From assembly GCA_018897435.1 (NCBI GenBank), contig JAHIKI010000056.1, positions 1-43,253 of the forward strand: a DNA stretch of 43,253 nt. Direction: 5' to 3'. Both the position numbers and the translations under genes were made by a program. This document shows, piece after piece, positions 1 through 8,829 of this stretch; the first letter of the stretch is position 1; the number at the start of each line of letters is the position of its first letter. This stretch comes from Acidobacteriota bacterium. GTDB lineage: Bacteria; Acidobacteriota; Aminicenantia; UBA2199. Under the pieces are notes generated by a model, which ran no database searches, was not told the DNA's origin, and was given only the letters and a program-made list of their open reading frames with translations.

Positions 1-2
1 TC

Positions 3-314
3 GATGCGGAATATCCGTATGAAGCCTTAACCGGTCAAATCATCCTGGGCAGCCAAAGATTTATTCGCACCATTGCCAAGCAAGTGAATAAAAGTTCACT
101 GAAAAAGGAAATTCCCCGCCGACAAAGGTATTCAGCCGGGATTGAAATGGATGAGATTTTCCAGAAGGGAGCGCGAAAGGGAGAGAAACGTGAAACTACT
201 ATTTACCGGGCTTATGTGGAAGGAGGATATACCATGCATGAGATCGGTGAGTATCTAGGGCTGCATTATTCAAGCATCAGTTTGGCCCTGCGGAAATATG
301 AAAAAAGTCAATGA
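3..314 (+). CDS. C-terminal part of a RAYT-like (REP-associated tyrosine) transposase, cut by the window edge
   Basis: The frame is open from the first bases and ends at TGA 312-314, so the gene begins outside the window; the GTG at 84 is only internal. What is visible is about 103 residues: a stretch reading LGSQRFI, a basic region (KKEIPRRQRY), then a helix-turn-helix ending GYTMHEIGEYLGLHYSSIS. This DnaA-like C-terminal helix-turn-helix is typical of the long form of IS200-like Y1 transposases associated with REP palindromes. The catalytic HUH domain would lie upstream. It ends 33 bases before the 3' end of a truncated gene on the other strand. The family call rests on motif recognition only. 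Confidence 0.6.
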   Translation, partial: DAEYPYEALTGQIILGSQRFIRTIAKQVNKSSLKKEIPRRQRYSAGIEMDEIFQKGARKGEKRETTIYRAYVEGGYTMHEIGEYLGLHYSSISLALRKYEKSQ

Positions 315-347
315 CCGACCTGTCATTTCAAGACCTGACCCTAATTC

Positions 348-752
348 CTAATTCTTCAGCACCTTCGCTTTTTCACTTTCAGTAATCAGCATGGCAAGGT
401 TCAGGAAGGCACGGAAATCAAAAACGCCCAGTTGCGGTGTTTTTTTGATGTTGACGAAATATATTTCGTTAACATACTGCTCTTTAATAGCCAGCTTCAA
501 CTCATTCAACGAGCTGCCGCGCAAGACTTCGTAACCGTTATTTTTAAGTTCTTTTTCATTTTGGGCGATATAATTGTCAATGGTTCGTGGAGTGACCTCA
601 AAGAAATCAGCTACCTGCTCCTTAATTACAACTATTCTTCCATTGTACTCAATCCCTTTGACCCCAATGCTTTTCTTGATCTCTTCCACCGCATAAGGAT
701 TATTGAGTATGTTCTGCCTGTCAACCAATGAAACCGTTAAATCTTTTGCCAT
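348..752 (-). pseudogene. Truncated DNA-binding protein (N-terminal helix-turn-helix part only)
   Basis: 134 residues, ATG at 752 preceded by AGGAG six bases upstream, so translation of the fragment is plausible. The N-terminus (MAKDLTVSLVDRQNIL) and the segment from VIKEQVADFFEVTPRTIDNY, a helix-turn-helix, followed by NGYEVLRG and LGVFDFRAFLNLAMLITESEKAK, resemble the first third of larger (about 350-residue) phage/toxin-antitoxin-associated DNA-binding proteins. In those proteins the chain continues past the LTESERAK-like segment. Here it stops five codons later, in AATTAGGAATTAGGGTCAGG, which directly adjoins the transposase gene. I infer truncation by the element that brought the transposase. 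Function of the family is uncertain. Confidence 0.5.
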
Positions 753-1151
753 GGATTTCTCCTTACACGGTCCTGAAAATAATCTGGTTATGCTTTTCCT
801 TTAAGCCGTGTTTGATTTTCGGTTCACCCCAAACATCTCGCAAATCTACTTTATTTAGTTTAGATAATGTTTTTTTCATTGTGTAAATTTAATTGCTGTT
901 TGAACAATCCCCTCCTCCTCTCATAAACCGGTTCCATTATAGCAATGTAAAAATATAAAATCAAAGCCCCTTTCTACTCAAAAAAAAACAAGATCTGCTT
1001 CATAATCTTCTCAGTGCTTTACGACGCTCGAGGAGAATACAAAACATGGTTGACTTTGATTTACTTTTTTTAAAAAATAGTTTATATTAGAAGACCGTCA
1101 AATAGGATTGATCGAAAAATGCGCAATGTAAATAAACAAAAGGAGGATGTA
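753..1151. other. AT-rich intergenic region upstream of the HMG-CoA synthase operon
   Basis: No convincing coding frame. It holds the ribosome binding site of the minus-strand truncated gene near 760, a long A/T-rich stretch (840-1000) and, at its right end, the promoter and ribosome binding site of the operon that follows. I see no hairpin repeat here, unlike the gaps from 20 kb onwards. Confidence 0.6.
1060..1088 (+). promoter_or_regulatory. Sigma-70-type promoter for the acyl-CoA operon
   Basis: TTTACT (1060-1065), a 17-base spacer, then TATATT (1083-1088). The predicted start lies near 1095, leaving a leader of about 57 bases before the ATG at 1152. An overlapping TTGACT occurs at 1050-1055 but has no well-spaced -10 box. 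Confidence 0.5.
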
Positions 1152-2198
1152 ATGATTGGAATAGTTGGTTATGGCAGTCATATTCCGCGCTACAGGATCA
1201 GGGTTGAGGAAATCGCCAAAGTATGGGGCGCGGACGCTCCAGCATATAAGAAAGGCCTGGGGTTGAATGAGAAATCGGTGCCGGCGCCGGATGAGGATTG
1301 CGCTACCCTGGCCGTGAGCGCATCCCGCAACGCTCTGCGCAGGGCAAACATCGACCCGAAACAGATCGGGGCGGTATATGTGGGCAGCGAATCCCATCCT
1401 TATGCTGTAAAGCCTACCGGCACTATCGTCTCCGAAGCTTTAGGCGCTTGTCCCTTTGTCCATACTGCGGATCTCGAGTTCGCCTGCAAAGCCGGGACTG
1501 AAGGCATGTTTATCGCTCTGCACCTGGTTAAATCAGGCGTTGTGCAATATGCGTTGGCAGTGGGCGCGGACACATCCCAGGGGGCGCCTGGCGACGCATT
1601 GGAATTTTCGGCAGCCGCAGGCGCAGCCGCTTTTATCATGGGTTCAAAAAACCTGGCAGCGGAATTACTGGACACTCATTGTTATATGACCGATACCCCG
1701 GACTTCTGGCGTCGTGAACACGCCTATTACCCGGAACACGGAGGGCGGTTTACCGGGAAACCCGCTTATGAAAAACATCTCTACAGCGCCACCAGCGGCA
1801 TGCTGGAAAAAGCAAAACTGAAACCCGAAGATATCAGCTATGTAATTTTTCACCAACCCAACGGTAAATTCCCGGTAAATGCGGCGCAAAAACTGGGATT
1901 CAAAGAGCCGCAATACAAATTAGGGCTGTTATGTCCGACTTTAGGCAACACCTACTCCGGTTCATCGCCCATGGGTCTGGCGGCAACCCTTGACGCGGCT
2001 GAAGCCGACCGCTTAATTTTGCTGGTTTCCTACGGCTCCGGTGCCGGCAGCGATGCCTTTGTTTTCCGCACTACCAAAAAACTGCTTGAAATTCGCGATA
2101 TGGCTCCCAAAACTCGCAAACAACTGGATGAACACAAACAGTACATCGAATACGGAACTTACGCCAAATTCAGGCGAAAAATTCTTCGAGCGGAGTAA
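1152..2198 (+). CDS. Archaeal-type hydroxymethylglutaryl-CoA synthase
   Basis: 348 residues from ATG 1152, chosen because AGGAGG at 1141-1146 sits five bases upstream and the protein then starts [16 protein letters not shown] as in archaeal HMG-CoA synthases; an ATG at 1119 would add a basic, non-conserved 11-residue extension without a binding site. The enzyme condenses acetyl-CoA with acetoacetyl-CoA to HMG-CoA. Catalytic candidates are visible: Glu80 in [12 protein letters not shown], Cys112 in [10 protein letters not shown] and His234 in [10 protein letters not shown]. Genes for a thiolase and a DUF35 protein follow within 12 bases and 1 base, the arrangement of the archaeal thiolase/HMG-CoA synthase channelling complex. 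In this operon it probably serves branched acyl-CoA metabolism rather than the mevalonate pathway, because ispD of the MEP pathway is present at 20230. Confidence 0.9.
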   Translation: MIGIVGYGSHIPRYRIRVEEIAKVWGADAPAYKKGLGLNEKSVPAPDEDCATLAVSASRNALRRANIDPKQIGAVYVGSESHPYAVKPTGTIVSEALGACPFVHTADLEFACKAGTEGMFIALHLVKSGVVQYALAVGADTSQGAPGDALEFSAAAGAAAFIMGSKNLAAELLDTHCYMTDTPDFWRREHAYYPEHGGRFTGKPAYEKHLYSATSGMLEKAKLKPEDISYVIFHQPNGKFPVNAAQKLGFKEPQYKLGLLCPTLGNTYSGSSPMGLAATLDAAEADRLILLVSYGSGAGSDAFVFRTTKKLLEIRDMAPKTRKQLDEHKQYIEYGTYAKFRRKILRAE

Positions 2199-2209
2199 GG
2201 AGGAAATCC

Positions 2210-3364
2210 ATGAATGAAGTAGCAATAATAGGAGTCGGGATGACGAAATGGGGAGAACTGTGGGAAAAATCTTTCCGTGATATTTCAGTAGAAGCCGCCT
2301 TAAAATGCCTGGATGATGCGGGCGTCGATAAAGTAGACTCTATAACCGTTGGCACCATGTCCGGCGGGTTGTTTAACGCCCAGGAGCATTTAGGGAGCCT
2401 GGTGGCCGATTACCTCGGCCAGCGTTTCGTCCCTGCTACGCGCGTGGAATCCGCTTGCGCTTCCGGTGGATTGGCTGTTAAAACCGCATACATGGAAGTG
2501 GCCTCCGGCATATCCCAATATGCGCTGGCCGTGGGTGTGGAAAAAATGACCGACGTTGACGGAGGCGATGCGACATTTGCTTTGGCTACTGCATCCGACT
2601 ATGATTATGAAGCTTTCCACGGGATCACCTTCCCCGGGCTTTACGCCCTGATGGCGGTCGCCCATATGAAAAAATACGGCACCAGCCTCGAACAATTGGC
2701 GCAAGTTTCGGTAAAAAACCATCACAACGGCAGCCTGAATCCCCATGCGCAGTTTCCATGCGCCGTAACCTTGGACCAGGTCATGACCTCCACGATGGTA
2801 GCGGATCCAATGCGCCTGCTTCATTGTTCACCCATCACCGACGGCTCGGCCGCAGTGCTGCTGGTTCCGCTGGCCGTGGCTAAAAAAATGAACAAGCCAT
2901 ACGCTGTGATCACGGGGATCGGTCATGCTTCGGATACCATTGCTCTGTGCCAGAGGAAAGATTTTGCCAAGCTGGAGGTAGTGGAAGTCGCCGCGCAGCG
3001 GGCGCTGAAAATGGCTGGAAAAACCATACGCGACATCGACTTTGCGGAAGTCCACGACTGTTTTTCCATTGCCGAGATCATGGTAATGGAAGCCCTGGGC
3101 GTAGTGGAATCCGGTCAAGGCGGACCGGCAACCATGAATGGATTAACCGCCCTGGATGGTGATTTTCCAATTAATCCATCCGGCGGATTAAAATCCAAGG
3201 GACATCCTGTCGGCGCCACGGGCGTGGCTCAGGTAGTCGAAGCGGTTATTCAACTGCGCGGACAGGCAGGGCCGCGGCAAATCAAAAACGCCAGGACAGC
3301 TTTAACTCAAAATATGGGCGGCTCAGGCGCCAGCAGCATAATTCATATATTGGAGGCACGATAA
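2210..3364 (+). CDS. Thiolase (acetoacetyl-CoA thiolase of the DUF35-associated type)
   Basis: 384 residues, ATG preceded by AAGGAGG. It should condense two acetyl-CoA to acetoacetyl-CoA or cleave the latter. Visible motifs: nucleophile Cys83 in [13 protein letters not shown] at 282-285 (a feature of SCP-x/archaeal-type thiolases, which place His in an HDCF rather than an NEAF motif), and the C-terminal GHPVGATG with His332. Length is normal for the family. The stop codon overlaps the start of the DUF35 gene by one base, so the two are translationally coupled; members of this thiolase branch usually need a DUF35 partner. A narrower substrate, such as a branched 3-ketoacyl-CoA, cannot be ruled out from sequence. 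Confidence 0.88.
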   Translation: MNEVAIIGVGMTKWGELWEKSFRDISVEAALKCLDDAGVDKVDSITVGTMSGGLFNAQEHLGSLVADYLGQRFVPATRVESACASGGLAVKTAYMEVASGISQYALAVGVEKMTDVDGGDATFALATASDYDYEAFHGITFPGLYALMAVAHMKKYGTSLEQLAQVSVKNHHNGSLNPHAQFPCAVTLDQVMTSTMVADPMRLLHCSPITDGSAAVLLVPLAVAKKMNKPYAVITGIGHASDTIALCQRKDFAKLEVVEVAAQRALKMAGKTIRDIDFAEVHDCFSIAEIMVMEALGVVESGQGGPATMNGLTALDGDFPINPSGGLKSKGHPVGATGVAQVVEAVIQLRGQAGPRQIKNARTALTQNMGGSGASSIIHILEAR

Positions 3365-3768
3365 TGGCAATGCATGTAGCTAGAAATTGGCGAGAAACCC
3401 CCGAACGTTACCGGATGGAAGCGGCTAAATGTAAAAAATGCTCTGCTATTCACTTCCCGGCACGACTCATTTGCCCCGAATGCCAGGGAAGGGAATTTGC
3501 AACCGTCAGACTTTCAGGGAAAGGCGAACTGGCAACCTTTACCATTATCCGGGTTGCCCCCACAGGGTTCGGAGATTTAACTCCTTATGCCGTAGGCATT
3601 GTAAAAATGGATGAAGGCATCCACGTCATGGCCCAGATCGTCGACTGTAACCCCGAAGAACTAAAAATCGGTGACCGCGTGGTATCCCAATTCCGCCGGA
3701 TCAATCAGGAAGGAAAAACCGGCATGATTCTCTACGGCTACAAGTTCGTACCGGATCTGGGATTATAA
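3364..3768 (+). CDS. DUF35 OB-fold / rubredoxin-like zinc-ribbon protein, thiolase partner
   Basis: 134 residues with GGAGG just upstream of the ATG. The N-terminal third carries a zinc ribbon with two CxxC pairs (C23/C26 and C37/C40: CKKC and CPEC), followed by an OB-fold starting near residue 45 (GKGELATFTIIRVAP). In archaeal mevalonate synthesis a protein of this family bridges thiolase and HMG-CoA synthase so that they share a CoA tunnel. The same three genes are adjacent here, so I infer the same heterocomplex. A 32-base gap separates it from the biotin carboxylase. Confidence 0.85.
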   Translation: MAMHVARNWRETPERYRMEAAKCKKCSAIHFPARLICPECQGREFATVRLSGKGELATFTIIRVAPTGFGDLTPYAVGIVKMDEGIHVMAQIVDCNPEELKIGDRVVSQFRRINQEGKTGMILYGYKFVPDLGL

Positions 3769-3800
3769 AATCAAAATACTAGGATAGCCGCAACTTATCC

Positions 3801-5150
3801 ATGTTCAAACGAATTTTAATAGCCAACCGGGGCGAAGTGGCTCTGCGCGTTATTAAAGCCTGTAAAAAAATGGGCATAGAAACCGTTGCGGTTTATTCCA
3901 CGGCAGACAAGGATTCTCCCCACCTCGCGCAAGCGGACATGACCGTATGCATCGGCCCGGGACCCAGCAGCCGCAGTTACTTGAACCGTGAAGCCATACT
4001 CCAGACTGGTATCAACAGCGAATGCCAGGCGATTCATCCCGGGTTCGGGTTCCTGGCGGAAGACCAGTTGTTTTCCTATATGTGCCGGCAGCATAAATTG
4101 ATTTTTATCGGGCCTAAGCCCCATTCCATCCAGATCATGGGCAACAAATCCCGGGCCAAGCAAACCGTAAAACAGGCCGGGCTGCCAACCATTCCAGGAT
4201 CGCAAGGAAATCTGAAAAACATGGATGAGGCCATGGCCCTGGCCAATGAATTGGGCTACCCGGTTTTATTAAAAGCAACAGCCGGAGGAGGCGGAAAAGG
4301 CATCCGCCCCTGTTACCATGGAGAAGAATTTAAAAACCTTTGTCTCCAGGCCAGTATGGAAGCCGAAAAAGCCTTCGGCTGCGGCGATCTATACATGGAA
4401 AAGCTGATCCTAAAAGGACGGCATATCGAATTTCAAGTACTGGCCGACGCTTTTCACAACGTGATTCACCTGGGTGAACGGGAATGCTCCATCCAGAGAA
4501 AGAACCAGAAACTCATCGAAGAATCTCCATCCCCGGCCCTGGACCATAAAATCCGCAGTAAAGTGGGCGCTCAAGTGGCTGAAGCCATGAAAAAGATCGG
4601 TTACCTTAATGCCGGGACCATCGAATTCCTGATGGATGAGCATAAAAAACTTTACTTCATGGAAATGAACACCCGGCTGCAGGTAGAGCATCCGGTAACT
4701 GAGATGATCACCGGGATAGATATTGTGGAGGAGCAGATCAAAATCGCCGCTAACCATCCTTTGTCGTTAACTCAGGATAATATTTCTTTCAGCGGCCATG
4801 CCGTCGAATGCCGTATAAACGCCGAAGACCCGGACAACGATTTTGCCCCTTCTCCCGGTACCATAACCGCTTTCACCCCCCCCATGGGCGAAGGTCCCGG
4901 CAAAATTCGCCTGGATACCCATGTGGCAGCGGGTTATGAAATACCTTCTTTTTATGATTCCATGATTTGCAAAATCATCGCTCATGGCCAAGACCGCGCC
5001 GCCGCTATGCAAACCATGGTGAATGCGCTGAGAGCATTCGAGATCAAAGGTATTAAAACCACTATCCCCCTGCACCTTGAAATACTCAATTCGAAGATAT
5101 TCAAAGAAGGAAATTATCACACCAATTCTCTTGCGGATATTATGGGGTAA
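3801..5150 (+). CDS. Biotin carboxylase subunit of an acyl-CoA carboxylase
   Basis: 449 residues, the usual length of a stand-alone biotin carboxylase (AccC-like). It uses ATP and bicarbonate to carboxylate biotin on a carrier protein. Seen in order: N-terminal FKRILIANRGEVALRVIKAC, the ATP-grasp glycine loop KATAGGGGKGIR near residue 158, ERECSIQRKNQKLIEESPSP, and the catalytic MEMNTRLQVEHPVTEMITG segment. No fused carboxyltransferase or biotin domain; those follow as separate genes. The binding site upstream of the ATG is weak (AGGATAG, rather far), so coupling to the upstream gene is likely. The biotin carboxylase implies ATP-linked carboxylation rather than a sodium-pump decarboxylase. 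Confidence 0.9.
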   Translation: MFKRILIANRGEVALRVIKACKKMGIETVAVYSTADKDSPHLAQADMTVCIGPGPSSRSYLNREAILQTGINSECQAIHPGFGFLAEDQLFSYMCRQHKLIFIGPKPHSIQIMGNKSRAKQTVKQAGLPTIPGSQGNLKNMDEAMALANELGYPVLLKATAGGGGKGIRPCYHGEEFKNLCLQASMEAEKAFGCGDLYMEKLILKGRHIEFQVLADAFHNVIHLGERECSIQRKNQKLIEESPSPALDHKIRSKVGAQVAEAMKKIGYLNAGTIEFLMDEHKKLYFMEMNTRLQVEHPVTEMITGIDIVEEQIKIAANHPLSLTQDNISFSGHAVECRINAEDPDNDFAPSPGTITAFTPPMGEGPGKIRLDTHVAAGYEIPSFYDSMICKIIAHGQDRAAAMQTMVNALRAFEIKGIKTTIPLHLEILNSKIFKEGNYHTNSLADIMG

Positions 5151-5164
5151 GGGAGGCGTAATAA

Positions 5165-6907
5165 ATGGCAAAAGTATTAATGGAACGTATCGGTTCGCCC
5201 ATCGAGACGTTTATGGACCCGGTCGACTTCAAAATAAACCTGGAGTACATGAAACGATTGAACGAAAGTTACCAAGCCAAACGCCAGGAGGTCAAAGCAG
5301 GTTGGGGCGAGCAATATGTGGAACGGGCGCATAAAAAAGGGAAAATGACCACCTGGGAACGGATCGAATTTTTAAAAGACCCCGGCAGCAAGGTATTCCC
5401 TATCGGGACCTTTGTCAACTACGGATTGGAATTCGGTGAGGGCGGCAATAAACGCAAAGCGCCCGGGGCAGGAGTGGTTACCGCATTTGTTAAGATCGAG
5501 AACCGCCACGTGATAGTAATCGCCAACGACAACACAGTGGCTTCCGGTTCCTGGTGGCCCCTTACGCCTGAAAAAATCGAACGGGCGCAGGAAATTGCCC
5601 TTCGACTAAGAATTCCCGTGGTATATATTATCGATTGCAGCGGTTTATTTTTGCCGGAGCAGTCCAAAACCTTTCCTGGAAAAACCGGGGCGGGATATAT
5701 ATTTAAAATGAACGCTTTATTAAGCGCCCAGCAGGTACCCCAGATAGCCGGTGTATTCGGCGACTGCATCGCCGGCGGAGGGTATATGCCCATCATCAGC
5801 GATATCGTCTACATGACCGAGCAAGCTTATATGGTCATTGCCGGCGCCGCCTTAGTTAAAGGCGGCAAGGGCCAGCAAATAACTTCTCTTACCATCGGCG
5901 GGCCTGACATCCATGTCAATATCTCCAACTGCGCGGACTACAGGGTTCCCGATGATAAAGCGCTCCTCTTGAACATCAAGAAAGAAATCGCCAAGCTCCC
6001 GTCCAGCGGTATCGAGTATTATTACTATGGCCAGGAACCTGCCCCTCCCCTTTTCGACCCAGCTGAAATCGAAGGGATATTTCCCATGGATTACAGGGTC
6101 ACCTATGATATCCGTCAAGTTATCGCCCGGATCGTGGATAATTCTCTTTTCTGGGAAATATTCCCCGACAAGGGCAAGGAAATTGTCTGTGGTGTCGGCA
6201 AGATCAATGGATTGTACGTGGGTATCATTGCCAACAACCAGAATTTGACCGAACATCCTGTGCACAAGCGCAGTAAGCGCCCGGGAGGCATCCTGTACAA
6301 GGATGGCATCGCTAAAATAACGACTTTTTCCAGGGCCTGTAATTGCGATGGTATTCCTATCGTATGGTTGCATGATATCGCTGGTTTCGACATCGGCCCC
6401 GAAGCGGAAAAAGTGGGCCTATTGGGATGGGGTTCCAATTTGATCTACACCAATTCCACCAACTCCGTTCCGTCCATTACCGTGCTTTTGCGAAAAGCCT
6501 CCGGAGCCGGATACTACGCCATGAACGGAAGGCCTTACGAACCCATCGTGCAATTGTCCACTCCACTTACCCGCTTGGCAGTGATGGAAGGCAGAACCTT
6601 GGCCATCGGCGCTTTCCGGACAAAATTGGATGAGAATTTCAATATTGTTTTCACACGCCAGGAAGAATACGACCAGGTAAAAAAGGGCATGGATGAGTTG
6701 GAACTTCGTATTAGCGAAGACATGAACCCGATCCTCAGCGCGCGCCAGTTGGATACGGATGAAATTATCCTGTTAAGCGAATTGCGGTCTTACCTGGAAA
6801 CCGTCACCGAAATGACCTACCAGAGTATCGGCTACCGGCGTGTAAAAAATCCGCGCATATGGTCTTTACATGATATCGATGCATTATCCGGGCATACAGG
6901 AGATTGA
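5165..6907 (+). CDS. Carboxyltransferase subunit resembling glutaconyl-CoA decarboxylase alpha (GcdA)
   Basis: 580 residues, GGAGG seven bases before the ATG. Two crotonase-like carboxyltransferase halves are present: the N half with [22 protein letters not shown] and [15 protein letters not shown], the C half from about residue 325 with [31 protein letters not shown] and [31 protein letters not shown]. The length and the DNTVASG / GIAKITTF pattern fit GcdA (about 587 residues) better than the ~520-residue AccD5/PccB/MccB type. It moves a carboxyl group between biotin and an acyl-CoA. Given the LiuC-like hydratase, the substrate pair is probably 3-methylcrotonyl-CoA / 3-methylglutaconyl-CoA, the 3-methyl analogue of the GcdA substrate. 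No GcdB-type membrane pump is nearby. Confidence 0.82.
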   Translation: MAKVLMERIGSPIETFMDPVDFKINLEYMKRLNESYQAKRQEVKAGWGEQYVERAHKKGKMTTWERIEFLKDPGSKVFPIGTFVNYGLEFGEGGNKRKAPGAGVVTAFVKIENRHVIVIANDNTVASGSWWPLTPEKIERAQEIALRLRIPVVYIIDCSGLFLPEQSKTFPGKTGAGYIFKMNALLSAQQVPQIAGVFGDCIAGGGYMPIISDIVYMTEQAYMVIAGAALVKGGKGQQITSLTIGGPDIHVNISNCADYRVPDDKALLLNIKKEIAKLPSSGIEYYYYGQEPAPPLFDPAEIEGIFPMDYRVTYDIRQVIARIVDNSLFWEIFPDKGKEIVCGVGKINGLYVGIIANNQNLTEHPVHKRSKRPGGILYKDGIAKITTFSRACNCDGIPIVWLHDIAGFDIGPEAEKVGLLGWGSNLIYTNSTNSVPSITVLLRKASGAGYYAMNGRPYEPIVQLSTPLTRLAVMEGRTLAIGAFRTKLDENFNIVFTRQEEYDQVKKGMDELELRISEDMNPILSARQLDTDEIILLSELRSYLETVTEMTYQSIGYRRVKNPRIWSLHDIDALSGHTGD

Positions 6908-6908
6908 A

Positions 6909-7508
6909 ATGACAGACGAGAAATCAGGGTCATTGACAGCTCTTGCGGAATTCAGGGATTCACAGTACATCGTACTATCTCCCACGGTGGGAAATTTTTC
7001 AGCCATGCCCCAACCCGGCGCCTACCTTCCCGGCGGTTCTTTTGTCGGCAGGCTTAAAATTTTAAATACTTTTTATGATCTCTGTTTACCCGGCGATGTT
7101 TCTGGACTGGTGGTGACGGATAGCGAAAAAGATTTTATTTTCCCCGTGGAATACGGGCAGGAATTGTTTCGTTTAGACCAGGACAAATGTTTCCTCGAAT
7201 CGGAAAAGCCAACCGTCCAGTTGATTTCCAAAACCGGGGAGGATGCGGCATCCGCAGAGGGTTGTGTAATTACCGCATTTACCAGCGGTATTTTTTATGC
7301 CAAACCTGGCCCCGATTCACCGCCGTTTGTAGCTGTAGGCCAGGAGATAAAAAAAGGAAAAACATTGGGATTGATCGAAGTGATGAAGACTTTTAATTAC
7401 ATCAGTTTCCCCGGGACCGCTAAAGGGGACGCCGGGATAATTAAAAAAATATATGTAAAAGATTCACAGGAAGTCAAATTGGGTCAAGCGTTATTTCTTA
7501 TAGATTAG
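6909..7508 (+). CDS. Biotin carboxyl carrier protein with two biotinyl-like domains, the first degenerate
   Basis: 199 residues from ATG 6909, preceded by AGGAGA at five bases; an ATG at 6870 inside the previous gene lacks a site. The C-terminal domain (about 118-199) has the biotin-acceptor hairpin GLIEVMKTFNYISFPG with Lys160, which would carry the biotin shared by the two preceding enzymes. The N-terminal half (about 20-90) has the same layout, and its hairpin RLKILNTFYDLCLPG aligns with the acceptor loop, but Asn53 takes the place of the lysine. The first copy therefore cannot be biotinylated. Both halves end in similar strands (YGQELFRLD and LGQALFLID). I infer an internal duplication with loss of the acceptor in copy one, perhaps for docking. 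Confidence 0.82.
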   Translation: MTDEKSGSLTALAEFRDSQYIVLSPTVGNFSAMPQPGAYLPGGSFVGRLKILNTFYDLCLPGDVSGLVVTDSEKDFIFPVEYGQELFRLDQDKCFLESEKPTVQLISKTGEDAASAEGCVITAFTSGIFYAKPGPDSPPFVAVGQEIKKGKTLGLIEVMKTFNYISFPGTAKGDAGIIKKIYVKDSQEVKLGQALFLID

Positions 7509-7563
7509 CCACAGCGGCATGAAGGACGGGGTGTCGTGAAAAATAAATTAAGGGAGGTTAAAC

Positions 7564-8727
7564 ATGTCTTTAAATTTTGATTTGCCTGAAGAAGCAATAA
7601 TGATTCGCAACACCGTAAGAGAATTTGCCGAGGAAGTGGTCAGGCCCAAAGCCCGGGAGCTTGATGAAAAAGAAGAGTTTTCCCCCGAATTATGCAAACA
7701 AATGGGAGATCTGGGACTGTTTGGTTTTTGCATACCCGAAGCGTATGGAGGTAACGGCATCGGTTATATTCCTTATTTGATAGCCGTGGAAGAATTGGCG
7801 CGTGTGGATGGTTCTCAGGCCGTGACAGTGGCGGCCCATAATTCGTTGGGAATCGGGCCCATATACTTTTTCGGCAACGAAGAACAGAAGAAAGAATACT
7901 TGCCCAGGTTATGCAGCGGTGAAAAATTATGGGGATTCGGACTTACCGAACCCGACGCTGGATCCGATGCGGGCGGCACGAAAACCAAAGCCGAAAAAAT
8001 CGGCAGCGAGTGGGTCATCAACGGTTCAAAGATGTTTATTACAAATGCAGCCGGTGACACATGCCTTGGCAGCACGATTCAAGCCATAAGCGGCGTAAGG
8101 CCCGACGGGAAAAAGGAGTATACGTGTTTCCTGGTGGACCAAGGATCTCCCGGTTACACGGCCAGGACGCTTCATGAGAAAATGTTATGGCGCTCATCCA
8201 TAACCGCGGAACTCTTTTTGGATGATTGTCGCGTGCCTGAAGAAAAAATATTGGGAAAGCGCGGGGAAGGATTTCATCAGATGCTCGATACCCTCGACAG
8301 GGGCAGGTTGTCTATCGCGGCCATGGGTTTAGGGTGCGCCCAGGGCGCTTATGACCTGGGTTTGAAATACGCCAAGGACAGGAAGCAATTCGGCCAATCC
8401 ATTTCTACGTTCCAGGCCTGCGCATTTAAACTGGCGGATATGGCAGTGGAGATCGAGGCCGCCAGAAATTTACTCTATAAAGCCGCCTGGTTGTGTGAAA
8501 ACAAGAAGGATTATAAAATGTACTCATCGATGGCCAAGCTTTATTGTTCCGAAGTCGCGCACCGCTGTGTGGACCAGTCTCTGCAGTTGCACGGCGGATA
8601 TGGATTGATGAAGGAATACGATATCGAACGGCTTTACCGGGATCAAAGGGTCCTGGAAATCGGCGAAGGCACATCCGAGATTCTCAGGCTTGTGATTGCC
8701 AGGCACATCGGATGTTTTAATGTATAA
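7564..8727 (+). CDS. Acyl-CoA dehydrogenase, short/branched-chain type
   Basis: 387 residues with GGGAGG upstream. FAD enzyme forming or reducing the 2,3-double bond of an acyl-CoA. Seen: N-terminal helical domain; FGLTEPDAGSDAGGTKTKAE and INGSKMFITNA of the middle beta domain; C-terminal KYAKDRKQFGQSISTFQ and QLHGGYGLMKEYDIERLYRDQRVLEIGEGTSEI. The catalytic base is Glu368 in GEGTSEI, the position used by butyryl-, isobutyryl- and 2-methylbutyryl-CoA dehydrogenases. Isovaleryl-CoA dehydrogenases instead have GAGTSEI there and a glutamate in an LxxER motif; this protein has LDRGR at that place. Its place in the operon points to isovaleryl-CoA / 3-methylcrotonyl-CoA, but the active site is not the classic one. 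Confidence 0.88.
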   Translation: MSLNFDLPEEAIMIRNTVREFAEEVVRPKARELDEKEEFSPELCKQMGDLGLFGFCIPEAYGGNGIGYIPYLIAVEELARVDGSQAVTVAAHNSLGIGPIYFFGNEEQKKEYLPRLCSGEKLWGFGLTEPDAGSDAGGTKTKAEKIGSEWVINGSKMFITNAAGDTCLGSTIQAISGVRPDGKKEYTCFLVDQGSPGYTARTLHEKMLWRSSITAELFLDDCRVPEEKILGKRGEGFHQMLDTLDRGRLSIAAMGLGCAQGAYDLGLKYAKDRKQFGQSISTFQACAFKLADMAVEIEAARNLLYKAAWLCENKKDYKMYSSMAKLYCSEVAHRCVDQSLQLHGGYGLMKEYDIERLYRDQRVLEIGEGTSEILRLVIARHIGCFNV

Positions 8728-8734
8728 TAAATTT

Positions 8735-8799
8735 CTTGCCGCAAATACACCAGGATACAAAGGATAGGCTCTCTAGTGTCTTCGTAACTCAGCGGCAAA
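8735..8799. repeat. Short inverted-repeat element between acyl-CoA dehydrogenase and hydratase genes
   Basis: The segment is bounded by TTGCCGC (8736-8742) and GCGGCAA (8792-8798), with partly complementary flanks. It looks like a dispersed palindromic unit rather than a terminator, since no T-run follows and the downstream gene has only its own ribosome binding site. Confidence 0.4.
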
Positions 8800-8829
8800 A
8801 AATATTATGGGAAAACAGGAAGTGAGAAA

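Noticed and set aside
1152..3768. Reading the synthase-thiolase-DUF35 set as a bacterial mevalonate pathway
   Set aside because: No reductase, kinase or decarboxylase of that pathway is present; the neighbours are branched acyl-CoA enzymes and ispD indicates the MEP route.
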